Source: an uncultured Collinsella sp. (lineage in GTDB: Bacteria; Actinomycetota; Coriobacteriia; Coriobacteriales; Coriobacteriaceae). From it: a stretch of DNA of 64,000 bases. Every line of letters begins with the position of its first letter. Position 1 is the first letter of the stretch. Shown piece by piece: positions 1 through 8,297 of the stretch. Location: contig UQJV01000003.1 of NCBI GenBank assembly GCA_900541475.1, positions 23,448 to 87,447 on the forward strand, written 5' to 3'. The notes below the pieces were generated by a model. The model searched no databases, had not been told where the DNA came from, and saw only the letters and a list, made by a program, of their open reading frames with translations. The position numbers and the translations under genes were made by a program.

Positions 1-51
1 GAATTGGGGATATGATACAAACCGTTGTTCCGCCCAAGGAGGTTATCCATC

Positions 52-1581
52 ATGAACGAGTCGTACCGCATGGGCGAGCAATCGATTATTGCCTATCTTC
101 AGCGACTTGCGAATGGCATCTCGACCGCCGAACTCGATGTTGCCGCGCTGCCTGCTGAGCTACGCGCCGTTGGTGAGCAACTGCAAAAGACGCATGCCAT
201 CCTGCAACAAGAGCGCCAGCTGCTTGAGCGCAACGCCTATATCGATCCGCTCACCAACTTGGGCAACCGCAACGGATTCGACCGTCACGTCGAGCAACTC
301 TGGCGCAAAGGCGACCCCTTCACCTGCGCCTATATTGACATCGACCATCTCAAGCATTGCAATGATAGGTTTGGCCACGCCGAAGGCAATCGCTATATTC
401 TGAGCATCTGCCGCACGCTCTCCGAAACCATGGAACACGATGAGATGCTGTTCCGTATCGGTGGAGACGAGTTTGTGCTCATCTCGCTCTCCGCAAACGA
501 AACTGAACTCGAGCAGCGCTTGGAGCAGGTACGTACCGGGCTGATCGAGGCGAGCTCAGGCGGCAAGGCGCCCATGATCGGCAGCTTTAGCTTTGGCCGC
601 TCGCGCGTCGACCCGCTTGCCGGCGACACGCGTCGCCAGATGACGATGGATGCCGATCGCAAGATGTATCGCTATAAGCTCATGCATCGTGTGCAGCAAC
701 CGAAAGGCGATGACGCACCGCAACGCCCAATCGTCGATCAGCTTCCCTGCAACGACCGGGTGTTCCAAGCGATCTCCATGAGCTCCGAGACGCGCTATCC
801 GTTCATCCTTAACCTCGATACGGGAGAATCGCAATGGTCGGTTAACGCCGTGCGCGATTTTGACCTGCCCTCCCAGCACCCTTTTAACTCACTCGACATG
901 TGGCTCGCCCGCGTTCATCCCGAGGACCGCGACAACGTACGCGCCGAGCTCGACATGGTGATAAACAGCACGTGGCATTTCCACTACATGCAGTATCGCG
1001 TAATGGATGCCACCGGAGTGTACGTGCTTTGCGACTGCACGGGCTACCGCTTGGACGGCACCGATACCGAGCCCAGCATGTATGTGGGCATTATCATCAA
1101 CCGAAGCTTGGCAGATACGACCGATTCCGTAACCGGCCTGGGCGATATCCACGCGCTGGTCAACGCTATTGGAGAGATGCGTCGCGTGGCGCGCGAGGCA
1201 GGCTTTATTGCCATTAAGGTCGACGATATCGCCGAGGTCAATGCCCGCTTTGGATTCGATGCAGGCGACCGCGTGCTCGCCGAAAGCGCCGCCTGCCTCA
1301 TGGATTGTTCGCGCGGCAAGGGCCGCCTGTTCCGCTCGACGGGGCCGATGTTCGTGGCACTCTTCGATGAGCTCGGCCCCGAGGCGATCGACGAGATCGC
1401 AAGCGACATCGAACGGTTCCTGGGTTCTCCCGTGCTCATCGGCTCGCTTGAATATCAGCCGCCCATTCGCGTGGCCACGCTCCATCTGGACGGCGTCGAC
1501 CGTCAGCCCGTTTCCATTTTGAACGAGCTCAAAGCGTTGCTCGGGAAAGCCGTGCAGGTGCCAGGTACCAAACTGGATTAA
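52..1581 (+). CDS. GGDEF-PAS-degenerate GGDEF signalling protein
   Basis: Cytoplasmic signalling protein of 509 aa, probably a diguanylate cyclase making c-di-GMP from GTP. An intact GGDEF motif sits at residues 137-141 (RIGGDEFVLIS) in a domain starting with the usual DPLTNLGNRNGF. Residues about 225-355 resemble a PAS_3 sensor domain (HPEDRDNVRAELD). Residues about 365-500 look like a second GGDEF fold in which the signature is replaced by STGPMF, so that copy is probably catalytically dead and regulatory. No membrane segment is visible. The ATG at 52 is chosen over an in-frame TTG at 25 because AAGGAGG lies 9 bases before it. The signal sensed is not apparent. Confidence 0.88.
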   Translation: MNESYRMGEQSIIAYLQRLANGISTAELDVAALPAELRAVGEQLQKTHAILQQERQLLERNAYIDPLTNLGNRNGFDRHVEQLWRKGDPFTCAYIDIDHLKHCNDRFGHAEGNRYILSICRTLSETMEHDEMLFRIGGDEFVLISLSANETELEQRLEQVRTGLIEASSGGKAPMIGSFSFGRSRVDPLAGDTRRQMTMDADRKMYRYKLMHRVQQPKGDDAPQRPIVDQLPCNDRVFQAISMSSETRYPFILNLDTGESQWSVNAVRDFDLPSQHPFNSLDMWLARVHPEDRDNVRAELDMVINSTWHFHYMQYRVMDATGVYVLCDCTGYRLDGTDTEPSMYVGIIINRSLADTTDSVTGLGDIHALVNAIGEMRRVAREAGFIAIKVDDIAEVNARFGFDAGDRVLAESAACLMDCSRGKGRLFRSTGPMFVALFDELGPEAIDEIASDIERFLGSPVLIGSLEYQPPIRVATLHLDGVDRQPVSILNELKALLGKAVQVPGTKLD

Positions 1582-1655
1582 CGCCGCGCCCGCGCCGCCT
1601 CCCCCATCGTGCGATAATCCTCTGCAGAAGTCACCAAAAGCAGAGGGAGTTTGTG

Positions 1656-2279
1656 ATGAAGGTTCTTTTAGTCAATGGCAGTCCCAAGGCAAACGGCAAC
1701 ACCGCCCGCGCACTCGCCGAGGTCGCCGAGCAGCTCAATGCGGAAGGCATTGATACCGAGGTGTTTCAGCTGGGCGCCAAGCCCATTCGCGACTGCATCG
1801 GCTGCGGTCAGTGCGGCAAGCTTGGCGGACGCTGCACCTTTGACGACGACGTGGTGAACGAGCTCATCGCTGCCGCCGAGCAGGCAGATGGCTTTGTCTT
1901 TGGCTCACCCGTCTACTATGCGCACCCCAGCGGACGCATCCTTTCGGCCCTCGATCGCGCCTTCTATGCCGGCAGCAAGGCCTTTACGCACAAGCCGGGC
2001 GCTGCCGTCGCCGTTGCCCGTCGCGGCGGCACATCGACCACCTTCGATGTGCTCAACAAGTACTTCACCATTAAGCAAATGCCCGTGGTTGCTTCCACCT
2101 ACTGGAACAACGTGTTTGGCCGCGTGCCCGGCGACGCCGATGGGGACGCCGAGGGCCTTGCCACCATGCGAAACATCGGCAAGAACATGGCCTGGCTCCT
2201 GCGCTGCATCGAGGCAGGTCAGGCCGCCGGTATCAACGCGCCCGAAGCCGATCGCGCAACGACCAACTTCATTCGATAG
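1656..2279 (+). CDS. Flavodoxin-fold NAD(P)H-dependent FMN reductase / iron-sulfur flavoprotein family
   Basis: Cytoplasmic flavoprotein of 207 aa. The N-terminus LLVNGSPKANGNT is the FMN phosphate-binding loop of the NADPH-dependent FMN reductase family. CIGCGQC followed by GGRC gives the cysteine cluster common in Isf-like flavoproteins. FGSPVYYAHPSG is the second flavin-contacting loop. Substrate unknown; members reduce quinones, nitro compounds or other electrophiles. GTG at 1653 directly precedes the chosen ATG and could also serve as start; GAGGGAG lies upstream. The ArsC-like gene follows after 12 bases, suggesting co-transcription. A related but distinct flavoprotein lies at 58384-58914. 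Confidence 0.85.
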   Translation: MKVLLVNGSPKANGNTARALAEVAEQLNAEGIDTEVFQLGAKPIRDCIGCGQCGKLGGRCTFDDDVVNELIAAAEQADGFVFGSPVYYAHPSGRILSALDRAFYAGSKAFTHKPGAAVAVARRGGTSTTFDVLNKYFTIKQMPVVASTYWNNVFGRVPGDADGDAEGLATMRNIGKNMAWLLRCIEAGQAAGINAPEADRATTNFIR

Positions 2280-2291
2280 AGCGGCGGGGCC

Positions 2292-2633
2292 ATGAATATT
2301 CAAATCTTCGGGACTAAGAAGTCGTTCGATACCAAGAAAGCGCAGCGCTTCTTCAAAGAGCGCCGCATTAAGGTGCAGTTTATCGACCTTAAGGAAAAGG
2401 AGATGAGCAAGGGCGAGCTTACGAGCGTAATGCAAGCGGTCGGCGGCATCGACAAGCTGCTCAACCCCAAGGCCAAGGACGAGGAGACGCTCGCGCTCAT
2501 CCAGCACCTCACCCCCAGTCAGCGCTTCGATAAACTGCTCGAGAATCAGCAGGTCTTGGCCGAGCCCATCGTGCGCAACGGCAAAAAGGCCACCGTCGGC
2601 TATTGCCCTGATGTATGGGGAGCCTGGGAGTAG
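2292..2633 (+). CDS. ArsC/Spx-family protein lacking the catalytic cysteines
   Basis: 113 aa protein with the ArsC/Spx thioredoxin-like layout: an N-terminal IFGTKKSFDTKKAQRFF, a central LLNPKAKDEETL region and a C-terminal EPIVRNGKKATVGYCPDVW. In ArsC and Spx the first loop carries a redox or catalytic Cys (CxTCRKA). Here the aligned positions read SFDTKKA, so both cysteines are missing. The only Cys is near the C-terminus. Arsenate reduction by the usual mechanism is therefore unlikely, and a protein-protein or transcriptional role is possible but not shown. It follows the flavoprotein gene by 12 bases, probably in one operon. Confidence 0.8.
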   Translation: MNIQIFGTKKSFDTKKAQRFFKERRIKVQFIDLKEKEMSKGELTSVMQAVGGIDKLLNPKAKDEETLALIQHLTPSQRFDKLLENQQVLAEPIVRNGKKATVGYCPDVWGAWE

Positions 2634-2719
2634 CCTGTGTTATTTGCCGGCGCGTGGGTATAAGAGCGAACGTTTGGCATAAGATTTAACTGTAAGCCAT
2701 GTCTAACAAAGGAGGGCAC

Positions 2720-3850
2720 ATGCCCAACAAACCCGTGAAGATCATCATGCTTACCGGATACCTCGGTGCCGGCAAGACCACGCTGCTCAACCACATCCTC
2801 GCTAACGACGGCGGCATCCGCGCCGCCGTGATCGTCAACGATATCGGCGAGATCAACGTCGACGCCAGCCTTATCGCCGACGGCGGTCTTTCCGAGACCG
2901 ACGACCTCATCCCGCTCACCAACGGCTGCATCTGCTGCACGCTTTCGGACGACCTGGCCAACCAGCTGCAGGGCATCGCCGATTCGGGCGACTTCGACTA
3001 CATCATCATCGAGGCCTCGGGCATTTGCGAGCCCATCCCCATCGCCTACACCATCTCGAGCTTCTGCGACGAGGCCAAGGTGGGCGGTCAGCCCAAGCTT
3101 GCGCTCGACAACATCGTGGCTGTGGTCGACTGCGCCCGCATGTACGACGAGTTCAACGGCGGTCGCGACCTGCTGGCCGAGGATATCGACGAGGACGACA
3201 TCGAAAGCCTGCTCATCCAGCAGATCGAGTTCTGTTCCACGCTGATTCTCAACAAGACCGATACCGTGAGCCCTGAGCAGATCGCCGAGCTCAAGGCCAT
3301 CGTGCGCAGCCTGCAGAAGGACGCTGTGATTGTCGAGGCTCAAAACGGCGAGGTCCCCATGGAGGAGCTGCTCGATACCGACCGCTTCGACTTTATGCGC
3401 GCCTACAACTCCGCCGCCTGGATCGAGGCCATGGAGCATCCCGAGGAGCACGACGACCCCGAAGTGCTCGAGTACGACATCGAGACCTTTGTGTACTCGC
3501 GCCGCAAGCCATTTGACCTGCAGAAGTTCACCAATTTTGTTGAGCAGGAGTGGCCCGACGAGGTCATTCGCGTCAAGGGCCCGCTGTGGCAGACCGGCAA
3601 TCCGGACATGTGCTACATGTTTGAGCAGGCCGGCCACCAGATGCGCCTAATGGAGAACGGTCTGTTCGTTGACTCCGCGCCCGAGGGCGAGAAGCAGAAG
3701 ATCATCGACGAGAATCCCGAGATCATGCAGATTTGGGACGACGAGACGGGCGACCGTATGACGAGCCTGTGCATCATCGGCCGTCACATGGACAAGGATG
3801 CGCTCATCGCCTCCCTCGATGCCTGCCTGACCGACTGGCACCGTGCCTAG
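2720..3850 (+). CDS. CobW/G3E-family GTPase, putative metal chaperone
   Basis: 376 aa cytoplasmic P-loop GTPase of the COG0523 (CobW/YciC/ZNG) group, which loads metals, often zinc, into client proteins. The Walker A GYLGAGKTT is at residues 13-21, the metal-binding GCICCTL motif near residue 70, the guanine-specificity NKTD near 185, and a CobW C-terminal domain in the last 120 residues. There is no long His-rich tail. The ATG at 2720 is preferred over the in-frame ATG at 2699 because GGAGGG lies just before it. No Zur box was identified and no metal enzyme is adjacent, so the client is unknown. A strong terminator follows at 3891. Confidence 0.88.
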   Translation: MPNKPVKIIMLTGYLGAGKTTLLNHILANDGGIRAAVIVNDIGEINVDASLIADGGLSETDDLIPLTNGCICCTLSDDLANQLQGIADSGDFDYIIIEASGICEPIPIAYTISSFCDEAKVGGQPKLALDNIVAVVDCARMYDEFNGGRDLLAEDIDEDDIESLLIQQIEFCSTLILNKTDTVSPEQIAELKAIVRSLQKDAVIVEAQNGEVPMEELLDTDRFDFMRAYNSAAWIEAMEHPEEHDDPEVLEYDIETFVYSRRKPFDLQKFTNFVEQEWPDEVIRVKGPLWQTGNPDMCYMFEQAGHQMRLMENGLFVDSAPEGEKQKIIDENPEIMQIWDDETGDRMTSLCIIGRHMDKDALIASLDACLTDWHRA

Positions 3851-3890
3851 GTTTATCCAAGCGGGCATTTTTCCGCCTACATAACCGCCA

Positions 3891-3924
3891 AACCACCACG
3901 AAGGTACCCTTCGTGGTGGTTTTT
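3891..3924 (+). terminator. Rho-independent terminator after the CobW gene
   Basis: A perfect 12 bp stem (3893-3904 with 3908-3919, CCACCACGAAGG arm), a 3-base loop and a T-run TTTTT. It ends just upstream of the trmL ribosome-binding site, so trmL is probably read from its own promoter or by read-through. Confidence 0.9.
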
Positions 3925-3945
3925 CGTTCTGAGCCAAGGAGATTC

Positions 3946-4545
3946 ATGTTCAACATCGTGCTGTATGCGCCCGAGATTCCGGCCAATACGGGCAATATCG
4001 GCCGCACCTGCGTGGTTGCCGGCGCCCGCCTGCATCTGGTAGAGCCGCTGGGGTTTTCGCTCGATGACAAGACGGTGCGTCGCGCCGGACTGGGCTACTG
4101 GCAAAACTTGGACGTGACGACCTATGCCGGCTGGGAGGATTTCCTTGCGCGCAACGGCCTCTCCCCTGCCGACGAACGTCTGCATCTGCTGACCAAAAAG
4201 GCACGCCGCACCTATGCGCAGAGTACCTACCGCGATGGCGACTACTTGGTCTTTGGCAGCGAGAGCTCGGGCATTCCCGAGCCACTGCTTGCCGCGGCGC
4301 CCGAGCGCTGCGAGCGCATCCCGATGCTGCGCGATTGTGACTCACTCGACAACGCCGAGGCCTGGGAAGCCCACGAGGAATCGCTGGGACATACCGAGGA
4401 CAGCCACGAGGCCATCCTTCAGCAGGATATCTGCGGCAACTTCGTCAATCCGGACGACTACCGCATCAGTGCACTCAACCTCTCCAACAGCGCCGCCATC
4501 GTCCTCTACGAGGCCCTACGCCAAACAGGCTTCGCCAACATGTGA
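3946..4545 (+). CDS. trmL: tRNA (cytidine(34)-2'-O)-methyltransferase TrmL
   Basis: 199 aa SPOUT-fold methyltransferase that 2'-O-methylates the wobble base of certain leucine tRNAs using SAM. Visible family motifs are LYAPEIPANTGNIGRTC at the N-terminus, FGSESSGIPE (motif 2) and the knot-forming ISALNLSNSAAIVLYEA near the C-terminus. Length is slightly above E. coli TrmL because of an acidic insert (about residues 140-165, EAWEAHEESLGHTEDSHE). The ATG at 3946 is chosen for its AAGGAG at 3935-3940 and the family N-terminus. Upstream in-frame codons lie in the preceding terminator and gene. Its TGA stop falls inside the palindrome at 4540-4570. Confidence 0.93.
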   Translation: MFNIVLYAPEIPANTGNIGRTCVVAGARLHLVEPLGFSLDDKTVRRAGLGYWQNLDVTTYAGWEDFLARNGLSPADERLHLLTKKARRTYAQSTYRDGDYLVFGSESSGIPEPLLAAAPERCERIPMLRDCDSLDNAEAWEAHEESLGHTEDSHEAILQQDICGNFVNPDDYRISALNLSNSAAIVLYEALRQTGFANM

Positions 4546-4570
4546 CAAAGGGACAGTCCCTTTGTCACAT
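4540..4570. terminator. Palindrome shared by convergent trmL and uvrA-like genes
   Basis: A perfect 14 bp inverted repeat with a 3-base loop (arms 4540-4553 and 4557-4570, ATGTGACAAAGGGA type). It includes the trmL stop codon and lies 3 bases beyond the stop of the opposing gene, so it probably terminates both. Close relatives recur at 36109 and 42667, which marks it as a member of a dispersed repeat family. Confidence 0.75.
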
Positions 4571-4573
4571 TGC

Positions 4574-7054
4574 CTATAGGTAGCGACCGGTAATGCTCTT
4601 GGAGCAAGCTGCGATATCCGCCGACGTTCCGGCGCAGACGATTTGCCCGCCCGCGTCGCCACCGCCCGGGCCCATGTCGATCACGTAATCGGCATTGCGG
4701 ATAAGGTCGAGATCGTGTTCGATCACGATAACCGTGGCGCCCTTGGCAACAAGGCCGTCGAACACACTCAGCAGTAGCTGAACATCGAGCGGATGCAAGC
4801 CAATCGTGGGCTCATCGAACACGAATACGGCATCGTCCTGCACGCGGCCCATCTCGCTCGCAAGCTTAAGACGCTGCGCCTCGCCGCCCGAAAGCGCCGG
4901 TGTGGGCTCACCGAGTGTGAGATAGCCCAAGCCAAGGTCGTGCAAGGTCTGCAAGCGCGCCTGAACCTTCTTGAGTCCCACCGTGGCGTCGATAGCCTCG
5001 TCCACATTCATGTCCATGAGCTGCGGCAACGTAAGCAAGCTCCCGTCCTTGCCCTCACGATGGATACGCGAAGCCGTGTCCGCATAACGCGAACCGCGAC
5101 ATGCCGGGCAGACGATCTCGACGTCGGGCAAAAACTGCACATCGAGCGATATCGAGCCCGTGCCATCGCACGTAGGGCAGCGCAAGGCGCCGGTGTTGTA
5201 GCTAAAGGCACCCGCCTTGTAGCCGGCTGCCTTGGCCTCGGGCGTGCGGGCGAAGGCACGACGCAGCTCGTCATGGATGTCGGCATAGGTTGCGACCGTC
5301 GAGCGCACGTTGGCGCCGATGGGCGTGGCGTCAATCAGGTTTGCGCGGGCAATACCCTCGGCATCGACCCAACGCACGTGTCTTGGCAGACGCTCGCCAG
5401 CTGCCTGTGCCTTAAGTGCCGGGATGAGTGTCTCGAGCACCAACGTCGTCTTGCCCGAGCCCGAAACGCCCGTCACCGCGACGAGACGGCCGCGCGGGAT
5501 ATCGACTTCGAGCGGTTTTACGGTATGAATGGCATCGGTTGCCATGCGGATATGTCCCTGGTCGAACATTTCCTCGTCAGTCACCTGCGGACGCATGCGC
5601 TTGGACTCTGCGCGCAAAAACGGGGCGATGCGGCTGCCCCGCGATTGTTCGACCTCGTCCACCGTACCTGCAGCGATCACGTTACCGCCACCTGCTCCGG
5701 CAACGGGGCCCATCTCGACCAGATAGTCAGCTTCCGCCAGTACGCGCGTATCGTGGTCGACAACAACCACGGTGTTGCCGTCGCCTACCAGGTCGCGCAT
5801 CACGCCAACCAGGCCGTCGACATTTGCCGGATGCAAGCCGATCGAGGGCTCGTCCAGCACATAAAGCACGCCCGTCGATCGATTGCGTACCACGCGGGCG
5901 AGCTGCACACGCTGGCGCTCACCCGTGGAGAGCGTGGCACCGGCGCGGTCGAGTGAAAGGTAATCGAGACCCAGGTCGACCAGACGACGAGCCGTGCTCA
6001 AAAACGAATCGCAGATATCCGTCGCCATGGGCTGCATCTCGGCCGGCAAGGATGCGGGCACCCCGCGCACCCACTCAATCGCCTCGCCCAGCGTCATGGC
6101 CGCGGCCTGCGCCAGATTGATACCGCGCACCTGGGGCTGGCGCGCGGCCTCGGAGAGACGCGTGCCGCCACAGTCACGGCATGGCCCCTCGCGCAAAAAG
6201 CGTGCAACGCGTTTGAGGCCCTTATCGTCCTTAACCTTGGCAAGCGCATTCTCAACGGTATAGACGGCGTTGTAATAGGTAAAGTCGAGCGGCGTGGCGC
6301 CCTCGCCGTTTTTGGGAACGTAGAGAATGTGCTTTTTAACCGCCGGACCATGGAACACGATGTCGCGCTCTAGAGGCGTGAGCTGGTTAAACGGCACGTC
6401 GGTGCGCACGCCCATCTCACCGGCAACTTGCTTCATCAGGTCCCACATGAGCGTGCCCCAAGGAAGCACCGCGCCTTCGTTGATGGTCTTGGACTCATCG
6501 GGCACCAGACTCGCCTCGTCCACCTCGCGCATGACACCGGTGCCGCCGCAGGTAGGGCACGCACCACCACTATTGAAAGCCAAATCCTCGGCGCTCGGCG
6601 CGTAGAACTCGCGACCACATGCGGAGCACGTGAGCGACAGGCCAGCGGCAACGTTAAGGCTCGGCTCCACGCGCGCCCCGCAGTGCGGGCACACGTGATG
6701 GGCGCAACGGCTAAAGAGCAGACGCAGGCTATTGTTGAGCTCGGTCATGGTGCCAAAGGTCGAGCGCACACCTGGCACGCTGGGGCGTTGATGCAACGCG
6801 AGCGCCGCCGGCACATGCAGTACCTCGTCTACCTGGGCATGCTCAGCCTGCGTCAGGCGACGACGAGTATAGGTGCTGAGCGCCTCCAGGTAACGACGCG
6901 AGCCCTCGGCATAGAGGACGCCCAACGCCAGCGAACTCTTGCCCGAGCCCGACACGCCGGCAATACCCACGAGCTTTCCCAGCGGGATATCGATATCGAT
7001 GTCCTTGAGGTTGTGGACACGCGCGCCACGCACCTCGATAGCCTGCGGGCTCAT
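4574..7054 (-). CDS. UvrA2-type ABC ATPase (excinuclease UvrA paralogue)
   Basis: 826 aa tandem ABC ATPase of the UvrA family. It has two Walker A motifs (GVSGSGKSSLA near residue 33, GVSGSGKTTLV near 525), two ABC signatures (LSTGERQRVQLA, LSGGEAQRLKLA), zinc-binding CPHCG and CSACG pairs and a CPTCDGTG motif. Canonical UvrA is about 940 aa. The deficit falls after the first zinc region where UvrB binds, which fits class II UvrA (UvrA2, linked to DNA damage or antibiotic tolerance) rather than the core repair subunit. ATG at 7054 is preferred (AAGGTG upstream). A GTG at 7078 would leave one base between it and the ATPase stop. Confidence 0.85.
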   Translation of the reverse strand: MSPQAIEVRGARVHNLKDIDIDIPLGKLVGIAGVSGSGKSSLALGVLYAEGSRRYLEALSTYTRRRLTQAEHAQVDEVLHVPAALALHQRPSVPGVRSTFGTMTELNNSLRLLFSRCAHHVCPHCGARVEPSLNVAAGLSLTCSACGREFYAPSAEDLAFNSGGACPTCGGTGVMREVDEASLVPDESKTINEGAVLPWGTLMWDLMKQVAGEMGVRTDVPFNQLTPLERDIVFHGPAVKKHILYVPKNGEGATPLDFTYYNAVYTVENALAKVKDDKGLKRVARFLREGPCRDCGGTRLSEAARQPQVRGINLAQAAAMTLGEAIEWVRGVPASLPAEMQPMATDICDSFLSTARRLVDLGLDYLSLDRAGATLSTGERQRVQLARVVRNRSTGVLYVLDEPSIGLHPANVDGLVGVMRDLVGDGNTVVVVDHDTRVLAEADYLVEMGPVAGAGGGNVIAAGTVDEVEQSRGSRIAPFLRAESKRMRPQVTDEEMFDQGHIRMATDAIHTVKPLEVDIPRGRLVAVTGVSGSGKTTLVLETLIPALKAQAAGERLPRHVRWVDAEGIARANLIDATPIGANVRSTVATYADIHDELRRAFARTPEAKAAGYKAGAFSYNTGALRCPTCDGTGSISLDVQFLPDVEIVCPACRGSRYADTASRIHREGKDGSLLTLPQLMDMNVDEAIDATVGLKKVQARLQTLHDLGLGYLTLGEPTPALSGGEAQRLKLASEMGRVQDDAVFVFDEPTIGLHPLDVQLLLSVFDGLVAKGATVIVIEHDLDLIRNADYVIDMGPGGGDAGGQIVCAGTSADIAACSKSITGRYL

Positions 7055-7079
7055 CTTCTGTTCCGTCACCTTTATCACC

Positions 7080-8198
7080 CTACTCGTGCCATAAAATGCG
7101 GTCGCGGATATACTCGCCCAGCATGGGCACGGTAAACCGGACGAGGCCGTATCCAGCAGCCTCGATGACGCGCTCGCGAATCAGGCTTGCGCGATATTTA
7201 CTCGCCCAGCTCTGGGTGCGATCGCAACGCTCAATGATATCCGCCATGCGCGTCGGTTTACCCTCATCAGCAGCCATAGCCTCGATAAAGAGGCGTTGCG
7301 GACTGCGCAGCCCGTAATACAGGGGCGCGTCAACCGCTTCGTAGAACTCGGAGACGGCATCCGCATGACCATCCTCGACATCGCGCTCTTCAATGACCTG
7401 CGAGCCACGCCGGACAGCAGACCGCCACATGTAATAGCCCACCAGCTGAACCATGTAGGGATGCCCCATGCTCTTGCGCGCCGCAAGGTCCGCCGTCTCC
7501 GCGTCAACGTAAAGACCAGCGTCTTTGACCGTCCGGACATATGAATCGCGCACCTTGGGCAAAGATATCGCCCCCAGCGTACGCTGCTGGGCACGCCGCA
7601 AAAACGTCACGCTCGGCTCTTCGAGCAGGTCGTCAACCATACTGGGTAAGCCGGCGAACACCAGCGCAAGACCGCGCTGGTCGCTATCGGGCAAGCCCGT
7701 GGCATCCTGGTCTCCGAGCACCTGCTGATAGAGAACGGCAAGAGCCGCCAGTTCCTCGATAGACGCCGATTGCGCCTCGTCAATCGCAAACAGGATGCCC
7801 TTGCCTGGACCGAGCTTCTTAAGGCGCTTGTTGACCAGCCCTCGCAACGTCTCGCCCTTTGCCCGCGCCGCCTCGACCGACATCCGACCAAACGACGGAC
7901 CGAACTCCATTGACGTCACAACGGGTTTATTCGAGCGAAGCGCGTCGGCCAAGCGGTCGCATAAGCCAAGCGAAGCGGAATCGGAGACAACCGCCCATCC
8001 GCGCTCGCTGGCCAGACGTTGCAGCTCCCGCAGGAGAACCGTCTTGCCGCAGCCGCGGTTTCCCGTAATGAGCATGAGCCTGCCCGGCGCTCCGGCGCCA
8101 TTATCGAGCCCTTCCTCGAAATCTTCGATGACCGACTCGCGACCGATGAGTATCGGAGGCCGCTTGCCAGCCGTGGGCTTAAAGGGATTTGGATTCAT
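7080..8198 (-). CDS. Repeat-associated AAA ATPase with C-terminal winged helix
   Basis: 372 aa predicted cytoplasmic ATPase. Walker A is GNRGCGKTVLL near residue 47 and Walker B is LFAIDEAQS near 138. AGLPSM, SVTFLRRAQ and YMVQLVGYYM follow in the order seen in archaeal-type ATPases (AAA_16-like). The last 70 residues (MADIIERCDRTQSWASKYRASLIRERVIE) look like a winged helix that could bind DNA. It is a clear paralogue of the gene at 57181, with the same motifs at the same spacing. Both are preceded by tandem short repeats. A GAGGAGG ribosome-binding site precedes the ATG. The uvrA2-like gene follows almost without a gap, suggesting one operon. Function unknown. Confidence 0.82.
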   Translation of the reverse strand: MNPNPFKPTAGKRPPILIGRESVIEDFEEGLDNGAGAPGRLMLITGNRGCGKTVLLRELQRLASERGWAVVSDSASLGLCDRLADALRSNKPVVTSMEFGPSFGRMSVEAARAKGETLRGLVNKRLKKLGPGKGILFAIDEAQSASIEELAALAVLYQQVLGDQDATGLPDSDQRGLALVFAGLPSMVDDLLEEPSVTFLRRAQQRTLGAISLPKVRDSYVRTVKDAGLYVDAETADLAARKSMGHPYMVQLVGYYMWRSAVRRGSQVIEERDVEDGHADAVSEFYEAVDAPLYYGLRSPQRLFIEAMAADEGKPTRMADIIERCDRTQSWASKYRASLIRERVIEAAGYGLVRFTVPMLGEYIRDRILWHE

Positions 8199-8225
8199 GT
8201 CGGCCTCCTCGGATTGGCAAACCCT

Positions 8226-8262
8226 GGTAATAGTTATACCAACTTATACCGAGTTATACCAA
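8226..8262. repeat. Three-unit 10 bp tandem repeat upstream of the ATPase gene
   Basis: Read on the minus strand there are three copies of GGTATAA spaced exactly 10 bases apart (8258-8252, 8248-8242 and 8238-8232), extended to TTGGTATAAC in two of them. A partial inverted match (TTACC) follows nearest the gene. The array ends about 25 bases before the GAGGAGG of the ATPase gene. One-helical-turn spacing fits binding of a multimeric regulator on one DNA face. Autoregulation by the encoded winged helix is an inference. Confidence 0.8.
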
Positions 8263-8266
8263 CAGC

Positions 8267-8297
8267 AGGTGACAAAAGGGCCGCCCTTCTATCACCT
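8267..8297. terminator. Palindrome overlapping the stop codon of the Tet(M)-like gene
   Basis: Imperfect inverted repeat (arms 8267-8280 and 8284-8297, AGGTGACAAAAGGG against CCCTTCTATCACCT) with loop CCG. The TGA stop of the downstream minus-strand gene (8292-8294) is inside the right arm. It belongs to the same GACAAAGGG family as 4540, 36109 and 42667. Confidence 0.6.
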
